A DNA stretch of 64,000 bases from an uncultured Maribacter sp. (GCA_947498505.1 CANMKG010000004.1:1-64000); one strand, 5' to 3'. Numbered from the stretch's first letter, positions 16,994 through 26,454 are shown. Program-made: numbers and translations. Notes: a model not told the origin generated them from the letters alone.

Positions 16994-17035
16994 ATCAAGT
17001 GCATTATGTTAACCAATTAGTTATTCTGTAAAATT

Positions 17036-17066
17036 AAAAAAGCCGCAATTAATTGCAGCTTTTTTA
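17036..17066. terminator. terminator of the small gene at 17114-17335
   Basis: AAAAAAGC-c-GCAATT/AATTGC-a-GCTTTTTT is an imperfect inverted repeat with one mismatch pair and T-runs on both sides. It lies 48 bp after the small minus-strand gene and before the YeeE gene start. Confidence 0.6.
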
Positions 17067-17113
17067 ATTTTATATTATCTCAACATTATATTGAGTATGT
17101 ATGGCACCTCCTT

Positions 17114-17335
17114 TTAGGTTAAAGGAGCACCTTTTAAACGTTTTTCAATTTTGCGCTTCTTTTCAGTAAGGCGCTTCATTAAATCCATTAGTTCTGAATC
17201 TTTTGTTTCTTTATAGATTTCGTTTATTTCTAATATTAATGCTTTAGCCTCTCTTGATGCTTCAACTCGGTCACTAGTACTCATGTTACTCATTTTTCTA
17301 GTCTCAAACTCGAGTGCTCGTTCAGTTAACTCCAT
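17114..17335 (-). CDS. small conserved coiled-coil-like protein, function unknown
   Basis: The 73-residue product is charged and predicted to be mostly helical (MELTERALEFETRKMSNMS at the start, then repeated K/E/R heptad-like spacing). There is no signal peptide or membrane segment. I recognise no function. The case for a real gene is the ATG start, the codon pattern that suits its neighbours, a separate terminator downstream, and empty space on both sides. It is divergent from the sigma-factor operon at 17781. Confidence 0.6.
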   Translation of the reverse strand: MELTERALEFETRKMSNMSTSDRVEASREAKALILEINEIYKETKDSELMDLMKRLTEKKRKIEKRLKGAPLT

Positions 17336-17780
17336 AAGTAAATTTTTGTCAAAGTTAAAAAATATAAGGACAATCCAATATACAACTTATTGCAAGTATT
17401 TATAGTATAATTGGTTTTATTAATAGTATAAAAAATATTTTTGCGCGTAAAATTAATGTTAAATAATTGATAATTAGATAATTGTGTCATTTTGGAAGTA
17501 TGTAAATATTTTGTATTACGCTAATTTTAACAAAATCGTGTTTTTTTCACATTTTAAGATTTTAAAATATAGTTATTGAGGTTATATGATTGATAGTCTT
17601 TTATTTAAGAGCCTTTAGAGGTGGGATTAAATTGTTAATACATTTTTATAAAGGACTCGAAATTTTAACAAATTTATATGATTTTTAGAATGACAAATGA
17701 AATTAAAAGGCACAGAATGCAACCTTTCGAAATTATATTTGTCTTTGATAGTAATAGGAGTAATTAGAAACCTAGATTAA
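17336..17780. other. 445-bp intergenic region, promoter-bearing
   Basis: This very AT-rich gap lies between divergent units. No ORF of note is present. The only element I can support is the promoter-like sequence at 17734-17741 with an AGGAG at 17757-17761, close to the sigma-factor start. Confidence 0.6.
17721..17746 (+). promoter_or_regulatory. promoter of the ECF sigma operon (two readings)
   Basis: TATATTTG at 17734-17741 is an exact TAnnTTTG -7 box for the primary sigma factor. The same region can also be read as an ECF-type promoter, AACCTT at 17721-17726 and GTCTTT at 17741-17746, which would allow the sigma factor to drive its own gene. The sequence cannot decide between them. Confidence 0.4.
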
Positions 17781-18320
17781 TTGGAAACCAATATTCGCTT
17801 TAACCACCGAGATCTTGTTGAAAAAAGCAAGTCTGGAGATAGTAGTGCACAATACCAGCTGTATTCGCTGTATGTGGATGCTATGTATAATGTGAGTATG
17901 CGGTTTTTAGGAACAAAAGAAGATGCAGAAGATATTGTTCAGGATAGTTTTGTGGAGGCTTTTAAAAAATTAGAAACCTTTAAATACGAGAGTACTTTCG
18001 GAGCTTGGTTGAAACGAATTGTAATAAATAAAAGTATTAATCATTTAAAAGCTAAACGTATACAGTATACTGAGTTTGATGGAAATGAACAGGACGTAGA
18101 TGAAGAACCAAATCAAGAGGTTGATGCTGTTGAAATAGATAAAGTCAAAAAGGGCATAGCATTATTGTCTTTAGGGTATAGGCAGATAATAAATCTTTAT
18201 TTGCTGGAAGGGTATGATCATGTTGAAATAGGTGAAATATTAGGCATATCAACATCAACATCTAAATCGCAATATCATAGAGCGAAGAAAAAATTGATTC
18301 AAATTGTAAAAGAATTGTAA
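17781..18320 (+). CDS. RNA polymerase ECF-type sigma factor
   Basis: The 179-residue protein has sigma region 2 at about residues 25-90, including the DAEDIVQDSFVEAFKKL core-binding motif and a WLKRIVINKSINHLK DNA-melting stretch, and region 4 at about 120-175 (YRQIINLYLLEGYDHVEIGEILGIS helix-turn-helix). It starts at TTG 17781; no ATG is available without losing the normal start. Its stop overlaps the next start by one base (TAATG), so it is coupled to a membrane protein that is probably its regulator. Confidence 0.9.
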   Translation: METNIRFNHRDLVEKSKSGDSSAQYQLYSLYVDAMYNVSMRFLGTKEDAEDIVQDSFVEAFKKLETFKYESTFGAWLKRIVINKSINHLKAKRIQYTEFDGNEQDVDEEPNQEVDAVEIDKVKKGIALLSLGYRQIINLYLLEGYDHVEIGEILGISTSTSKSQYHRAKKKLIQIVKEL

Positions 18321-18862
18321 TGGACGGTTTTGAAAAACATATTATAAAAAATAAGGAGCAATTCGATACTCATAAAGCGGATAAAGAAAAGCTTTGGGAA
18401 AATATTGCCAGCAGATTGGAGCAACCCAAACCAAAGGTAATTCCATTATGGAAATCTCCTTTTGCGAAAATTGCGGCGACCGTTCTTTTTTTACTAGGAG
18501 TTGCCGGTGTACTGGGGTATTTAAATTATAATTCTTCGGTTTATAATGAGGATACAATAGTTTCCAAAGAGCTTTTAGACATAGATATGCATTATAAAGG
18601 TCTAGTAGCTTATCAAGTAAAACTTTTGCAAAATCATAAAGCATTATCTGATAGTGATAAGGAAGAGTTTTTAGCTTTTATAAAAGAGCTAGATGATGAA
18701 TATGACCTGTTACGTGAAGAAATGAAGGAAAATCTTGATAATGAAAGAGTTCTTGAGGCTATCATAGGAAATTACAAAAGACGAATTGAAATTATAGAAA
18801 ATCTGCTTCAACAGATAAACGATTCAAAAAAAACAGATGAAAATTATGGGTATACATTATAA
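18320..18862 (+). CDS. single-pass membrane protein, probable anti-sigma factor
   Basis: The 180-residue protein has a charged N-terminal cytoplasmic part (about 1-45), one transmembrane helix near residues 50-68 (KIAATVLFLLGVAGVLGYL) and a helical, very acidic extracytoplasmic region. It has no HxxxCxxC zinc anti-sigma motif. Assignment as the anti-sigma factor rests on operon position, one-base overlap with the sigma gene and topology, not on sequence similarity I can see. Its 3' end overlaps the next frame by 26 bp. Confidence 0.65.
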   Translation: MDGFEKHIIKNKEQFDTHKADKEKLWENIASRLEQPKPKVIPLWKSPFAKIAATVLFLLGVAGVLGYLNYNSSVYNEDTIVSKELLDIDMHYKGLVAYQVKLLQNHKALSDSDKEEFLAFIKELDDEYDLLREEMKENLDNERVLEAIIGNYKRRIEIIENLLQQINDSKKTDENYGYTL

Positions 18863-19943
18863 AAAAGCATTTCTTATTTTCTTGTCAGTGGCGACAGGGC
18901 AATTGCTTTTTTCTCAAGAAAAAGTGTCGAAAAAAGTACAGAAAACTTTTTCGATGAGCAATGCCGGAGAGTTGCATTTAGAGAATAAGTATGGCGATAT
19001 TTATCTTAATGGGTGGAGTAAAAATAGCGTTGAAATTACGGTTGATATTCAGGTTACTCATAAAAACATCGATGTCGCTGAAAGTAACCTAGATAGGATA
19101 AGCCCTAAAATAAAAGTTGCAAACGATTTTGTCTCTATTGTCTCTGAAATAGCAGAAAAAAATAGTAGTCTTTTTGCTAAATACTTTAGTAAAGTAAATC
19201 CATTGGATTTTGACAAAAGTAATGTTCAAATTAACTATACTGTTTACATGCCTGAAAATGCGGAATTTGAAGTAACTAATAAATTTGGTGACGTAATAAT
19301 AACCGATTGGAGCGGAAAACTAAAAGGTGATATTCAACATGGTGATATTTTTATTAACCAAAATCTTAGCATTGCCGACTTGAGTGTTAAGTACGGAAAA
19401 TTGAAAGGAAGGAATATTAATTATGGCAATTTTAGATGTAAAAGCGCAAGTCTTTATTTAGGAGATTTAAATGACTTAAGAATAAATAGTAATGGTTCTA
19501 CAATTACTGCTGAAAATGTAAAATCATTGGAAATGTATTCTAGTAAAGATGTTGTTTCTATAGAGGAAGTAGGAGTTATTGAGGGGGATATTAAATTTAG
19601 CAATGTTGCCATTAAAAAATTAGACAAACATGTGGATTTAACGATGAAAATTGCGGACTTTAAAGTATCAAAAATCTCAACACCCGATATTAGTATTTTA
19701 ATAGACCAAGTTTCATCTGATATCAACTTAAATGTTGAGGGAACAAGTTTTAATTTTGATGCAGTACTTGAGGAAGGTTTATTGCGATTACCAAAGACAT
19801 TTAAAAATGTAAAATCTACAATGATAGATAAGGGTAAACGCATAAGAAAAATTGAGGCATCATACGGACAAAACTTAAAAGGAAGAATTTCAATTCTTGG
19901 AAAAAAAGGGTTAATACAATTAAAAGAAGTTTCGCTTCAATAG
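18837..19943 (+). CDS. DUF4097/adhesin-like exported protein
   Basis: After a signal peptide (residues about 1-27, ending LLFSQ), the 368-residue protein consists of repeated short beta-strands with G-D/N turns (LHLENKYGDIYLNGW, FEVTNKFGDVIITDW, GDIQHGDIFINQNL, LSVKYGKLKGRNI). These are typical of the DUF4097/DUF2807 'head GIN' right-handed beta-helix proteins. ATG 18837 and ATG 18846 are both possible. It ends the sigma/anti-sigma operon. A surface or periplasmic role is likely, but the ligand is unknown. Confidence 0.75.
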   Translation: MKIMGIHYKKAFLIFLSVATGQLLFSQEKVSKKVQKTFSMSNAGELHLENKYGDIYLNGWSKNSVEITVDIQVTHKNIDVAESNLDRISPKIKVANDFVSIVSEIAEKNSSLFAKYFSKVNPLDFDKSNVQINYTVYMPENAEFEVTNKFGDVIITDWSGKLKGDIQHGDIFINQNLSIADLSVKYGKLKGRNINYGNFRCKSASLYLGDLNDLRINSNGSTITAENVKSLEMYSSKDVVSIEEVGVIEGDIKFSNVAIKKLDKHVDLTMKIADFKVSKISTPDISILIDQVSSDINLNVEGTSFNFDAVLEEGLLRLPKTFKNVKSTMIDKGKRIRKIEASYGQNLKGRISILGKKGLIQLKEVSLQ

Positions 19944-20070
19944 CAAGGCAGTAAACTATTCTGTTAAAGTTATTTTAAAAAAGATATTCAAGTATACATT
20001 TATTCAAATTTACTTTGAATCAAGTACTTTTTACCAGTATCTTCATCATCGTAAATTTTAAGTTGTTGTG

Positions 20071-20649
20071 ATGAAATTAAAATATGCTTTACCAATAATA
20101 TTCTTATTCTGTTTAAATATGAAAGCACAGGAAAATCTGCCCTATTATGAAATTCCTGAAGCTTCAAAGGAGTACACTGCAGGTACTGTTGTTGCTAGAA
20201 TGATTGATGGTCTTGGATTTAGATACCATTGGGCTACCGAGGGGTTAAGAAAAGAAGATTTACAATATAAGCCTAATGATGAAGCAAGAACATGTGAAGA
20301 GACAATTAAGCATATATTTCAGTTGTCTCAAGTTATTGTAAATACAGCCTTAAAGCAGCCAAATACCGGCGCTACTGTTGCTGAAATGACTTTTGAAGAG
20401 CAACGAAGAAAAACGTTAGTAAATCTTGAAACCGCTGCGGAAATATTTAGAAAAAGTGGTGATTTATCGGAATTTACAATTGTGTTTAAAAACGAAAAAG
20501 GAACTTCTGAATTTCCGTTCTGGAATCAAATAAATGGCCCTATCGCAGATGCGTTATGGCATTGTGGACAAGTAGTATCTTTCAGAAGGTCTTCGGGGAA
20601 TCCGTTTAACTCAAAACCGAGTGTTTTTACGGGAAAGGTAAGAAAGTAG
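20071..20649 (+). CDS. exported DinB-superfamily protein
   Basis: The 192-residue product has a signal peptide (LKYALPIIFLFCLNMKAQ) and a four-helix-bundle sequence that resembles DinB/DUF664-type metalloproteins, with ETIKHIFQLSQVI as the first metal-binding helix and ADALWHCGQVVSFRR as the last. I use ATG 20071; a GTG just before it is in frame. Export of a DinB-like protein is less common than the cytoplasmic type. The metal site seems reduced compared with the DinB protein at 4315, so the function may differ. Confidence 0.7.
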   Translation: MKLKYALPIIFLFCLNMKAQENLPYYEIPEASKEYTAGTVVARMIDGLGFRYHWATEGLRKEDLQYKPNDEARTCEETIKHIFQLSQVIVNTALKQPNTGATVAEMTFEEQRRKTLVNLETAAEIFRKSGDLSEFTIVFKNEKGTSEFPFWNQINGPIADALWHCGQVVSFRRSSGNPFNSKPSVFTGKVRK

Positions 20650-20659
20650 AATTTTCTGT

Positions 20660-22783
20660 GTGAATTTAATAGACAGTAATGAAAAGCTGATACCCACTTT
20701 AAAAAAGTATTTTGGGTACGATTCGTTTAGACCGCAACAAGAGGAAATTGTAACCTCTTTTTTAGCGGGTGAAGATTGTATGGTTATTATGCCAACTGGA
20801 GGCGGAAAATCTATCTGTTTTCAGCTTCCAGCTTTACTTTTTGAGGGACTTACCTTAGTGATATCTCCGTTAATAGCTCTAATGAAGGATCAGGTAGACG
20901 GTTTAAAGGCTAACGGTATTTCCGCTTCTTTTTTTAACAGTAGTCAAAGTACAGATGAACATCAAAAAATATTAGAACAGGTCGCCAATAAGGAGTTAAG
21001 ATTGCTATATGTTGCTCCAGAAAGTTTGTCGTATTTAGAGGTTGTTTTAAACAATGAAAATTTAAGTGCAATTGCTATTGATGAGGCACATTGTATTTCT
21101 GCATGGGGGCATGATTTTAGGCCTTCTTATCAGATGCTTGGATATTTAAAAAAGAAACTACCCAAAGTGCCAATAATAGCGCTAACAGCTACGGCTGACA
21201 AGGCTACCAGGCAAGATATTGTTGAACAATTAGGGATACCTAAAGCCAAACAATTTATAACTTCCTTTGACAGACAAAACATCTATTTAGAAGTTAGACC
21301 CGCTGATGATAGAATTAAACAAATTGAGCGTTTCTTAAAAAAACGTACTACCGAATCAGGAATTGTTTATTGTTTAAGTAGAAAAGCAACGGAAACGTTA
21401 GCTAATAAACTAAACAATATAGGGTATAACGCAAAAGCATATCATGCAGGACTTAGTTTTGATGAACGTTCTAAAGTACAAGAAGATTTTGTGTATGATA
21501 AAACTCAAATTGTGTGTGCTACAATTGCTTTTGGAATGGGTATAGACAAAAGTAATGTTCGATGGATAATTCATTATAATTTACCTAAAAATATTGAAGG
21601 CTATTATCAAGAAATTGGACGTTCGGGTAGAGATGGTTTAAAGGCAAGAGCTTTATTGTTTCACAGTTATGGAGATGTAATTCAGTTACGGAAATTCATG
21701 GTTGGAGCAGGTAATGAAGAATTGCAAATTGCCAAATTGGAACGTATGAAACAATTTGCTGAGGCAACTACATGTAGGAGAAAAATATTGCTTAGCTATT
21801 TTGGTGAAACCTTAGAGGAGAACTGTGGTAAATGTGATGTGTGTGATAACCCACCAAGCTTTTTTGACGGAACTATTATTGCGCAAAAAGCGTTATCAAC
21901 CATTGCCCGTTTAAAGGAGTCTGAAGCAACGGGGATGATAATTGATGTACTTCGTGGAGCGCAAAATGCGGCGGTTATGGAAAAGGGGTATCAAACTATA
22001 AAAACCTACGGAATAGGAAAAGATGTTTCTTGGAAGTATTGGCAGCATTATATTATTATGCTAATAAATCAAGGATATAGTGAGATAGCGTACCAAGAGA
22101 ATAATGCGCTTAAATTAACAGCATTATCTAAAAAAGTACTTTTTGAAAGATATAAAGTAAATCTAAATCATCCTCCAGAAATTGATAAAATTAAGGTTGC
22201 AGTTCCTAAAAAAGAAGGAAAACTACAACGTAGAGAAACAAATGGATTGTTTGAAAGATTACGAATTCTACGTAAGAATATAGCTTTGGAAGAGAACATT
22301 CCAGCGTATTTAGTTTTTAGTGATGCGGTTTTAACGGATATGGAAAAGGAACTTCCAAAAACCGATAATGAGCTGTTGAGTATTAGTGGTGTTGGACAAC
22401 GTAAAATGGAAGTTTACGGAGAAGAATTTCTTCGAGAAATAGCTCAGTTCGTAAAGGAACAAAAGAAGAAACCAAAAAAGAAAAGTACGTTTCAAGTGAC
22501 ACTTGAGATGTTTCAAAATGGTCTTAGCATATCTGATATTTGTGAAGAAAGAGAACTTCAAGAAACCACTGTTTATTCTCATATAGCTAAGTTATATGTT
22601 GAAGGAGCTGAAATACCTATTCATGATTTTGTGTCTCAAGAAGAAGTGAAACAAATAAAGGAAGCACAAAAAGCATTGAGCAATCCGGAAGCCTTAAAGC
22701 CGTATTTCGAGTTTTTTGAAGAAAAAATGCCTTACCATAAAATTCGTTTGGGGCTTTCAGTTATTAATAAGGAAACAACTTAA
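20660..22783 (+). CDS. recQ: ATP-dependent DNA helicase RecQ
   Basis: The 707-residue helicase shows Walker A MPTGGGKS near 46, the DEAH box IDEAHCISAWGHDFR near 140, the motif VI region YYQEIGRSGRDG near 315, the RQC zinc cysteines (CRRKILLSYFG...CGKCDVC) near 374-399, an HRDC domain at about 525-595, and a C-terminal winged-helix HTH_40-type segment (ISDICEERELQETTVYSHI). It unwinds recombination and replication intermediates. The start is GTG 20660, which gives a normal N-terminus. It follows the DinB-like gene by 10 bp. Confidence 0.95.
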   Translation: MNLIDSNEKLIPTLKKYFGYDSFRPQQEEIVTSFLAGEDCMVIMPTGGGKSICFQLPALLFEGLTLVISPLIALMKDQVDGLKANGISASFFNSSQSTDEHQKILEQVANKELRLLYVAPESLSYLEVVLNNENLSAIAIDEAHCISAWGHDFRPSYQMLGYLKKKLPKVPIIALTATADKATRQDIVEQLGIPKAKQFITSFDRQNIYLEVRPADDRIKQIERFLKKRTTESGIVYCLSRKATETLANKLNNIGYNAKAYHAGLSFDERSKVQEDFVYDKTQIVCATIAFGMGIDKSNVRWIIHYNLPKNIEGYYQEIGRSGRDGLKARALLFHSYGDVIQLRKFMVGAGNEELQIAKLERMKQFAEATTCRRKILLSYFGETLEENCGKCDVCDNPPSFFDGTIIAQKALSTIARLKESEATGMIIDVLRGAQNAAVMEKGYQTIKTYGIGKDVSWKYWQHYIIMLINQGYSEIAYQENNALKLTALSKKVLFERYKVNLNHPPEIDKIKVAVPKKEGKLQRRETNGLFERLRILRKNIALEENIPAYLVFSDAVLTDMEKELPKTDNELLSISGVGQRKMEVYGEEFLREIAQFVKEQKKKPKKKSTFQVTLEMFQNGLSISDICEERELQETTVYSHIAKLYVEGAEIPIHDFVSQEEVKQIKEAQKALSNPEALKPYFEFFEEKMPYHKIRLGLSVINKETT

Positions 22784-22795
22784 TTTGCAACTATT

Positions 22796-23893
22796 ATGAA
22801 AGGGAAATTCGTTTTTTTTACCTGTTCAATTTGCTCACTTATTACACTACTCATTGGTTGTAACAGCAAGAGTAATGGATTCTTCGTCAAGGGAGAAATT
22901 AATGACCAAAACGGAAATTTAATTTACCTTGAATATGATGGTCAAATCGATAGTACTGAGATACGGAATAATGTTTTTCAATTTGAAGGGAATGTTAATA
23001 TCCCCACTGAAGCATTTGTTCGAATTAATAAAAATAGTCCTACACCATGGAGTTTAGGCGGTACTTTTATGTTAGAAAATAATAAGATTAATCTAAACCT
23101 AGATTATTCAAAGACGTTCAAAAAAGAGGAAATACGAGAAAATGTTCGGATGGTAAGTATCATAGGTTCAAATACTCAAAAAAGCCTTGATAAGTATTAT
23201 GAAGAAATGAACATTGGCTTTCATGGTGAGAAAAATGATACTTTGAAAGAAAAAGCACTTTTTAAACTTTTGAAAGAATTTTTGTCTACTAATCCTAAGT
23301 TAAAAAAGGGAGGTAAAGAATTAGCATATTGTGCTTCGAAGTATAGCGATTATTTGGATATCGAAAAAACCGAACTCCTTTATTCTATGCTTGATACGGT
23401 TTATCAAGAAAAAGAAATACTCAATGAAATTAAGCTTATAATAAAACAAAGAAAAAATCTGATAATCGGCAGTCAAATCCCACAATTTACGCTTAAAAGC
23501 ATAAATGGAGAAATGTTTGATACTAAACAAAACAATTCAGAATATACTTTGATAGATTTTTGGGCTTCATGGTGTAGGCCATGCAGAAGTCAAAACCCGG
23601 AATTAGTAAAATTATACAAACTGTACAAAGACAAGGGATTAGAAATAGTCAGTATATCTCTTGATAAGGATTTGAAAGCATGGGAAAAAGCGATTAAGAA
23701 GGATGATATGAACTGGGTTAACTTGAGTGATTCTAATAAATTGGTTGCCGATAAATATTATTTATCTAGAATACCAATGACTCTCTTAATAGATAAAACA
23801 GGAAAAATTATCGCGAGAAATTTAGAAATTTTCTCCTATAATGATGGTAAACTCTCTTTTGACCAAGTACTCAATTCTAGCATCCGAAAATAG
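22796..23893 (+). CDS. TlpA-like thiol-disulfide oxidoreductase lipoprotein with DUF4369 domain
   Basis: The leader ends in a lipobox-like IGC (Cys22). Residues about 27-130 resemble DUF4369, a beta-rich domain common in Bacteroidota redox lipoproteins. Residues about 225-360 form a thioredoxin/AhpC-type domain with the active site WASWCRPC (CxxC with R-P between the cysteines) near 258-265. The expected role is reduction of disulfides in the periplasm or on the envelope. It follows recQ by 12 bp, but I see no functional link. Confidence 0.88.
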   Translation: MKGKFVFFTCSICSLITLLIGCNSKSNGFFVKGEINDQNGNLIYLEYDGQIDSTEIRNNVFQFEGNVNIPTEAFVRINKNSPTPWSLGGTFMLENNKINLNLDYSKTFKKEEIRENVRMVSIIGSNTQKSLDKYYEEMNIGFHGEKNDTLKEKALFKLLKEFLSTNPKLKKGGKELAYCASKYSDYLDIEKTELLYSMLDTVYQEKEILNEIKLIIKQRKNLIIGSQIPQFTLKSINGEMFDTKQNNSEYTLIDFWASWCRPCRSQNPELVKLYKLYKDKGLEIVSISLDKDLKAWEKAIKKDDMNWVNLSDSNKLVADKYYLSRIPMTLLIDKTGKIIARNLEIFSYNDGKLSFDQVLNSSIRK

Positions 23894-24156
23894 CAATTAC
23901 TAACCTAAATAGTCCATAAACAATGAGACTTCCAATTTAAATGATAGGTTTATATGTTTTTAAGAGATTCGCGACATTTTTAAGGTTTAGTTGAGACACT
24001 CCAGCACGTTTTAATTTTTTCAATGTATATCGCTAATTGCTTGATAATTGGCAACAAAAACTTGAATAAGGGCTTAAAAATCACCTAAAATATTTAACAT
24101 CTTTTTTGTATACTAATGAGCTTTATAAATTCTATATTTAAGCTTAATTTATATTT

Positions 24157-24585
24157 ATGGAACAACGATTAACAATAGTAGGGTTAGGCGTAAATAACTT
24201 AGAAGTGTCTAATGATTTTTACGAAAATACTTTTGGATGGAAAAAGTTAAAATCTAGTAATGAGAGTATTTCTTTTTTTCAGTTAAATGGAATATTACTG
24301 TCTCTTTATCCCAAAGATAAACTAGCAGAAGACGCAGGTGTTAGTCATGAGGGAAATGGGTTTAAGGCATTTTCGTTAGCTTTTAATACAAGAACAAAAG
24401 ATGAGGTAGATGACTTGGTTGCTGACTTTCAGGAAAAAGGAGTAAAAATAGTAAAGCAGCCAGAAGAGGTGTTTTGGGGTGGTTATAGTGGTTATATTGC
24501 GGACCCTGACGATAATTTATGGGAAATAGCCTTTAATCCGTTTTTACTTTTAGATGAGCAAGGTAACGCCATTGAGGAAAAATAA
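24157..24585 (+). CDS. VOC family (glyoxalase-like) protein
   Basis: The 142-residue sequence has the beta-alpha-beta-beta-beta repeat of the vicinal oxygen chelate fold, with LGVNNLEVSNDFYENTFGWK at the start and a C-terminal GYSGYIADPDDNLWEIAFNP, the usual end of the second module. Such proteins include metal-dependent glyoxalases and resistance proteins, and the substrate is unknown. It is 3 bp upstream of alkD, so it is probably in one operon with the two DNA-alkylation repair genes. Confidence 0.85.
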   Translation: MEQRLTIVGLGVNNLEVSNDFYENTFGWKKLKSSNESISFFQLNGILLSLYPKDKLAEDAGVSHEGNGFKAFSLAFNTRTKDEVDDLVADFQEKGVKIVKQPEEVFWGGYSGYIADPDDNLWEIAFNPFLLLDEQGNAIEEK

Positions 24586-24588
24586 ACT

Positions 24589-25254
24589 ATGAGTGAATTT
24601 GTTGCGTTATTAACGTCAGAATTTTTAAAAAATGGTAAGTCCGAAATTGCAGCTGGTCAAAAAGCTTATATTCGAGGCAAATTTGAATATTTTGGACTTA
24701 AAACTAATGATCGTAGAGTAATTCAAAAGCCTTTTTTGGTAAAACAATATTTACCACCTAAAATGGAATTGTTTGGTTTAGTCAAAGAATTAAATAACAA
24801 GCCCCAAAGAGATTTTCATCTTTTCGCACAAGAGCTTGTTTTTAAGTATATCAAACAATTTGAAAAAATAGATATTGATTTATTAGAGTATATGGTAATT
24901 AACAATTCTTGGTGGGATACTGTGGATTTTATTGCAGTAAAACTAATGGGAGCTTACTTTAAAAAGTATCCAAATGAAATCGAGAAAAGGGTTAATCAGT
25001 ATATAAAATCAAATAATATATGGCTTCAAAGATCTGCATTGTTGTTTCAACTCAAATACAAAGATCAAATAAATACTAATATTTTAGATTATACTATTAA
25101 AGCTCTTCTAGGTTCAAAAGAGTTTTTTATTAATAAAGCTATAGGTTGGGTTTTACGGGAATATAGCCGTACTAACCCTGATTGGGTAGTTGATTTTGTT
25201 GAAAAAACCGAGTTAAGTAATTTAAGTAAAAAAGAAGCTTTACGCTTATTGTAG
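24589..25254 (+). CDS. DNA alkylation repair protein AlkD-like
   Basis: AlkD is a HEAT-repeat DNA glycosylase that removes bulky or positively charged alkyl-bases without base flipping. The 221-residue protein has Trp109, Asp113, Arg148 and Trp187 at the same positions as in the well-studied Bacillus cereus AlkD (motifs NNSWWDTVD, WLQRSALL and GWVLRE). This strongly supports the assignment. It is followed after 1 bp by alkB and preceded by the VOC gene, so the cluster looks like an alkylation-damage unit. Confidence 0.92.
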   Translation: MSEFVALLTSEFLKNGKSEIAAGQKAYIRGKFEYFGLKTNDRRVIQKPFLVKQYLPPKMELFGLVKELNNKPQRDFHLFAQELVFKYIKQFEKIDIDLLEYMVINNSWWDTVDFIAVKLMGAYFKKYPNEIEKRVNQYIKSNNIWLQRSALLFQLKYKDQINTNILDYTIKALLGSKEFFINKAIGWVLREYSRTNPDWVVDFVEKTELSNLSKKEALRLL

Positions 25255-25255
25255 T

Positions 25256-25867
25256 ATGGACTTGTTTAGTACAGAAGAGTTTCCTAATCTTTTGCCAGCT
25301 GATGGTGAGGTGTATTATTATGGAAAAATTATGTCGTTAAAAAAAGCAATGTTCTTTTATGATTATCTGTTGAATAAAGTTGCTTGGAAAAATGATGAAG
25401 CTGTAATATTTGGTAAATTAATTGTGACTAAAAGAAAGGTTGCTTGGTATGGTGATGAACCATTCGAATATACATATTCCAATACTACAAAATATGCATT
25501 GCCTTGGACAAATGAGTTACTGGAGCTAAAACAAATGGTTGAAAAAAGAACGGGAGAAACATTTAATTCTTGTCTTTTGAATTTATATCATGATGGAGCT
25601 GAAGGTATGGCTTGGCATAGTGATGGAGAAAAAGATTTAAAGAAAAATGGAGCAATAGGCTCACTAAGTTTTGGAGCGGAACGTAAGTTTGCTTTTAAGC
25701 ATAAAACCAATAAACAAAAAGTAGAGTTGGTGTTAGAAAAGGGTAGTTTGTTGGTAATGACAGGAACTACACAAACAAATTGGTTACATAGGTTACCAGC
25801 TACAAAAAAAGTGTCCACACCTAGAATTAATTTAACTTTTAGAACCATCGAGGAGAATAAAAGTTAA
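25256..25867 (+). CDS. alpha-ketoglutarate-dependent dioxygenase AlkB
   Basis: AlkB proteins demethylate 1-methyladenine and 3-methylcytosine in DNA or RNA by iron- and 2-oxoglutarate-dependent oxidation. The iron ligands His121, Asp123 (WHSDGE) and His178 (WLHRLP) and the 2-oxoglutarate-binding arginines Arg190 and Arg196 (RINLTFR) are all present in 203 residues. It starts immediately after alkD and probably shares its transcript. Confidence 0.93.
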   Translation: MDLFSTEEFPNLLPADGEVYYYGKIMSLKKAMFFYDYLLNKVAWKNDEAVIFGKLIVTKRKVAWYGDEPFEYTYSNTTKYALPWTNELLELKQMVEKRTGETFNSCLLNLYHDGAEGMAWHSDGEKDLKKNGAIGSLSFGAERKFAFKHKTNKQKVELVLEKGSLLVMTGTTQTNWLHRLPATKKVSTPRINLTFRTIEENKS

Positions 25868-25927
25868 TATAAGAGTCCAATTGTAACTTATATAATCGTC
25901 TTTAATAAAACCTAAAGACAAATAATT

Positions 25928-26383
25928 ATGCATTTTAAAAAGACAATTAGAGTTAAATCATCTCCCAAAAAAGCTTTTACTGCCGTTACTGAAGGAATAA
26001 ATTGTTGGTGGGGAAATGTGGACAATTTAATCGTCAACAAAGTTGATGATGAGTTTTCAATATTTTTCGAAGAAAATACGGTTTGGAGATTTAAAGTTAT
26101 AAAGCTTAATGCTTACAACGAGATCTACTGGAAATGTATCCATGCAAACCATGCTTTTTCTGGGCTTAAAGGTATAAAAGAAGAATGGTTACATAGTGAA
26201 ATATTGTGGAGTTTTAAAGTAGTTAACACTGATGCTGTAGAGATTAGTTTTGAACATAAAGGGTTAACGCCAAATCTTAATTGCTATGAAATATGTGATA
26301 TGGGATGGACACATTTTATAGGAAATAGTTTAAAGCAATATTTAGAAACCGGAATGGGACTTCCCAATATAGTAGAACCCTAG
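25928..26383 (+). CDS. SRPBCC/AHSA1-like ligand-binding domain protein
   Basis: The 151-residue protein resembles the START/AHSA1-type helix-grip fold, with the K-A-F-T-A-V-T-E start and a C-terminal amphipathic helix (GWTHFIGNSLKQYLETG). Family members bind hydrophobic ligands or act as Hsp90-activator-like proteins. No precise function can be given. It lies 60 bp after alkB on the same strand. Confidence 0.75.
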   Translation: MHFKKTIRVKSSPKKAFTAVTEGINCWWGNVDNLIVNKVDDEFSIFFEENTVWRFKVIKLNAYNEIYWKCIHANHAFSGLKGIKEEWLHSEILWSFKVVNTDAVEISFEHKGLTPNLNCYEICDMGWTHFIGNSLKQYLETGMGLPNIVEP

Positions 26384-26454
26384 AAATTGTAATGGTTTAA
26401 ATATTTGGGTAAGGTTATTTTGTGTTATATTGAGTAAATTTAAAATACCAACCA

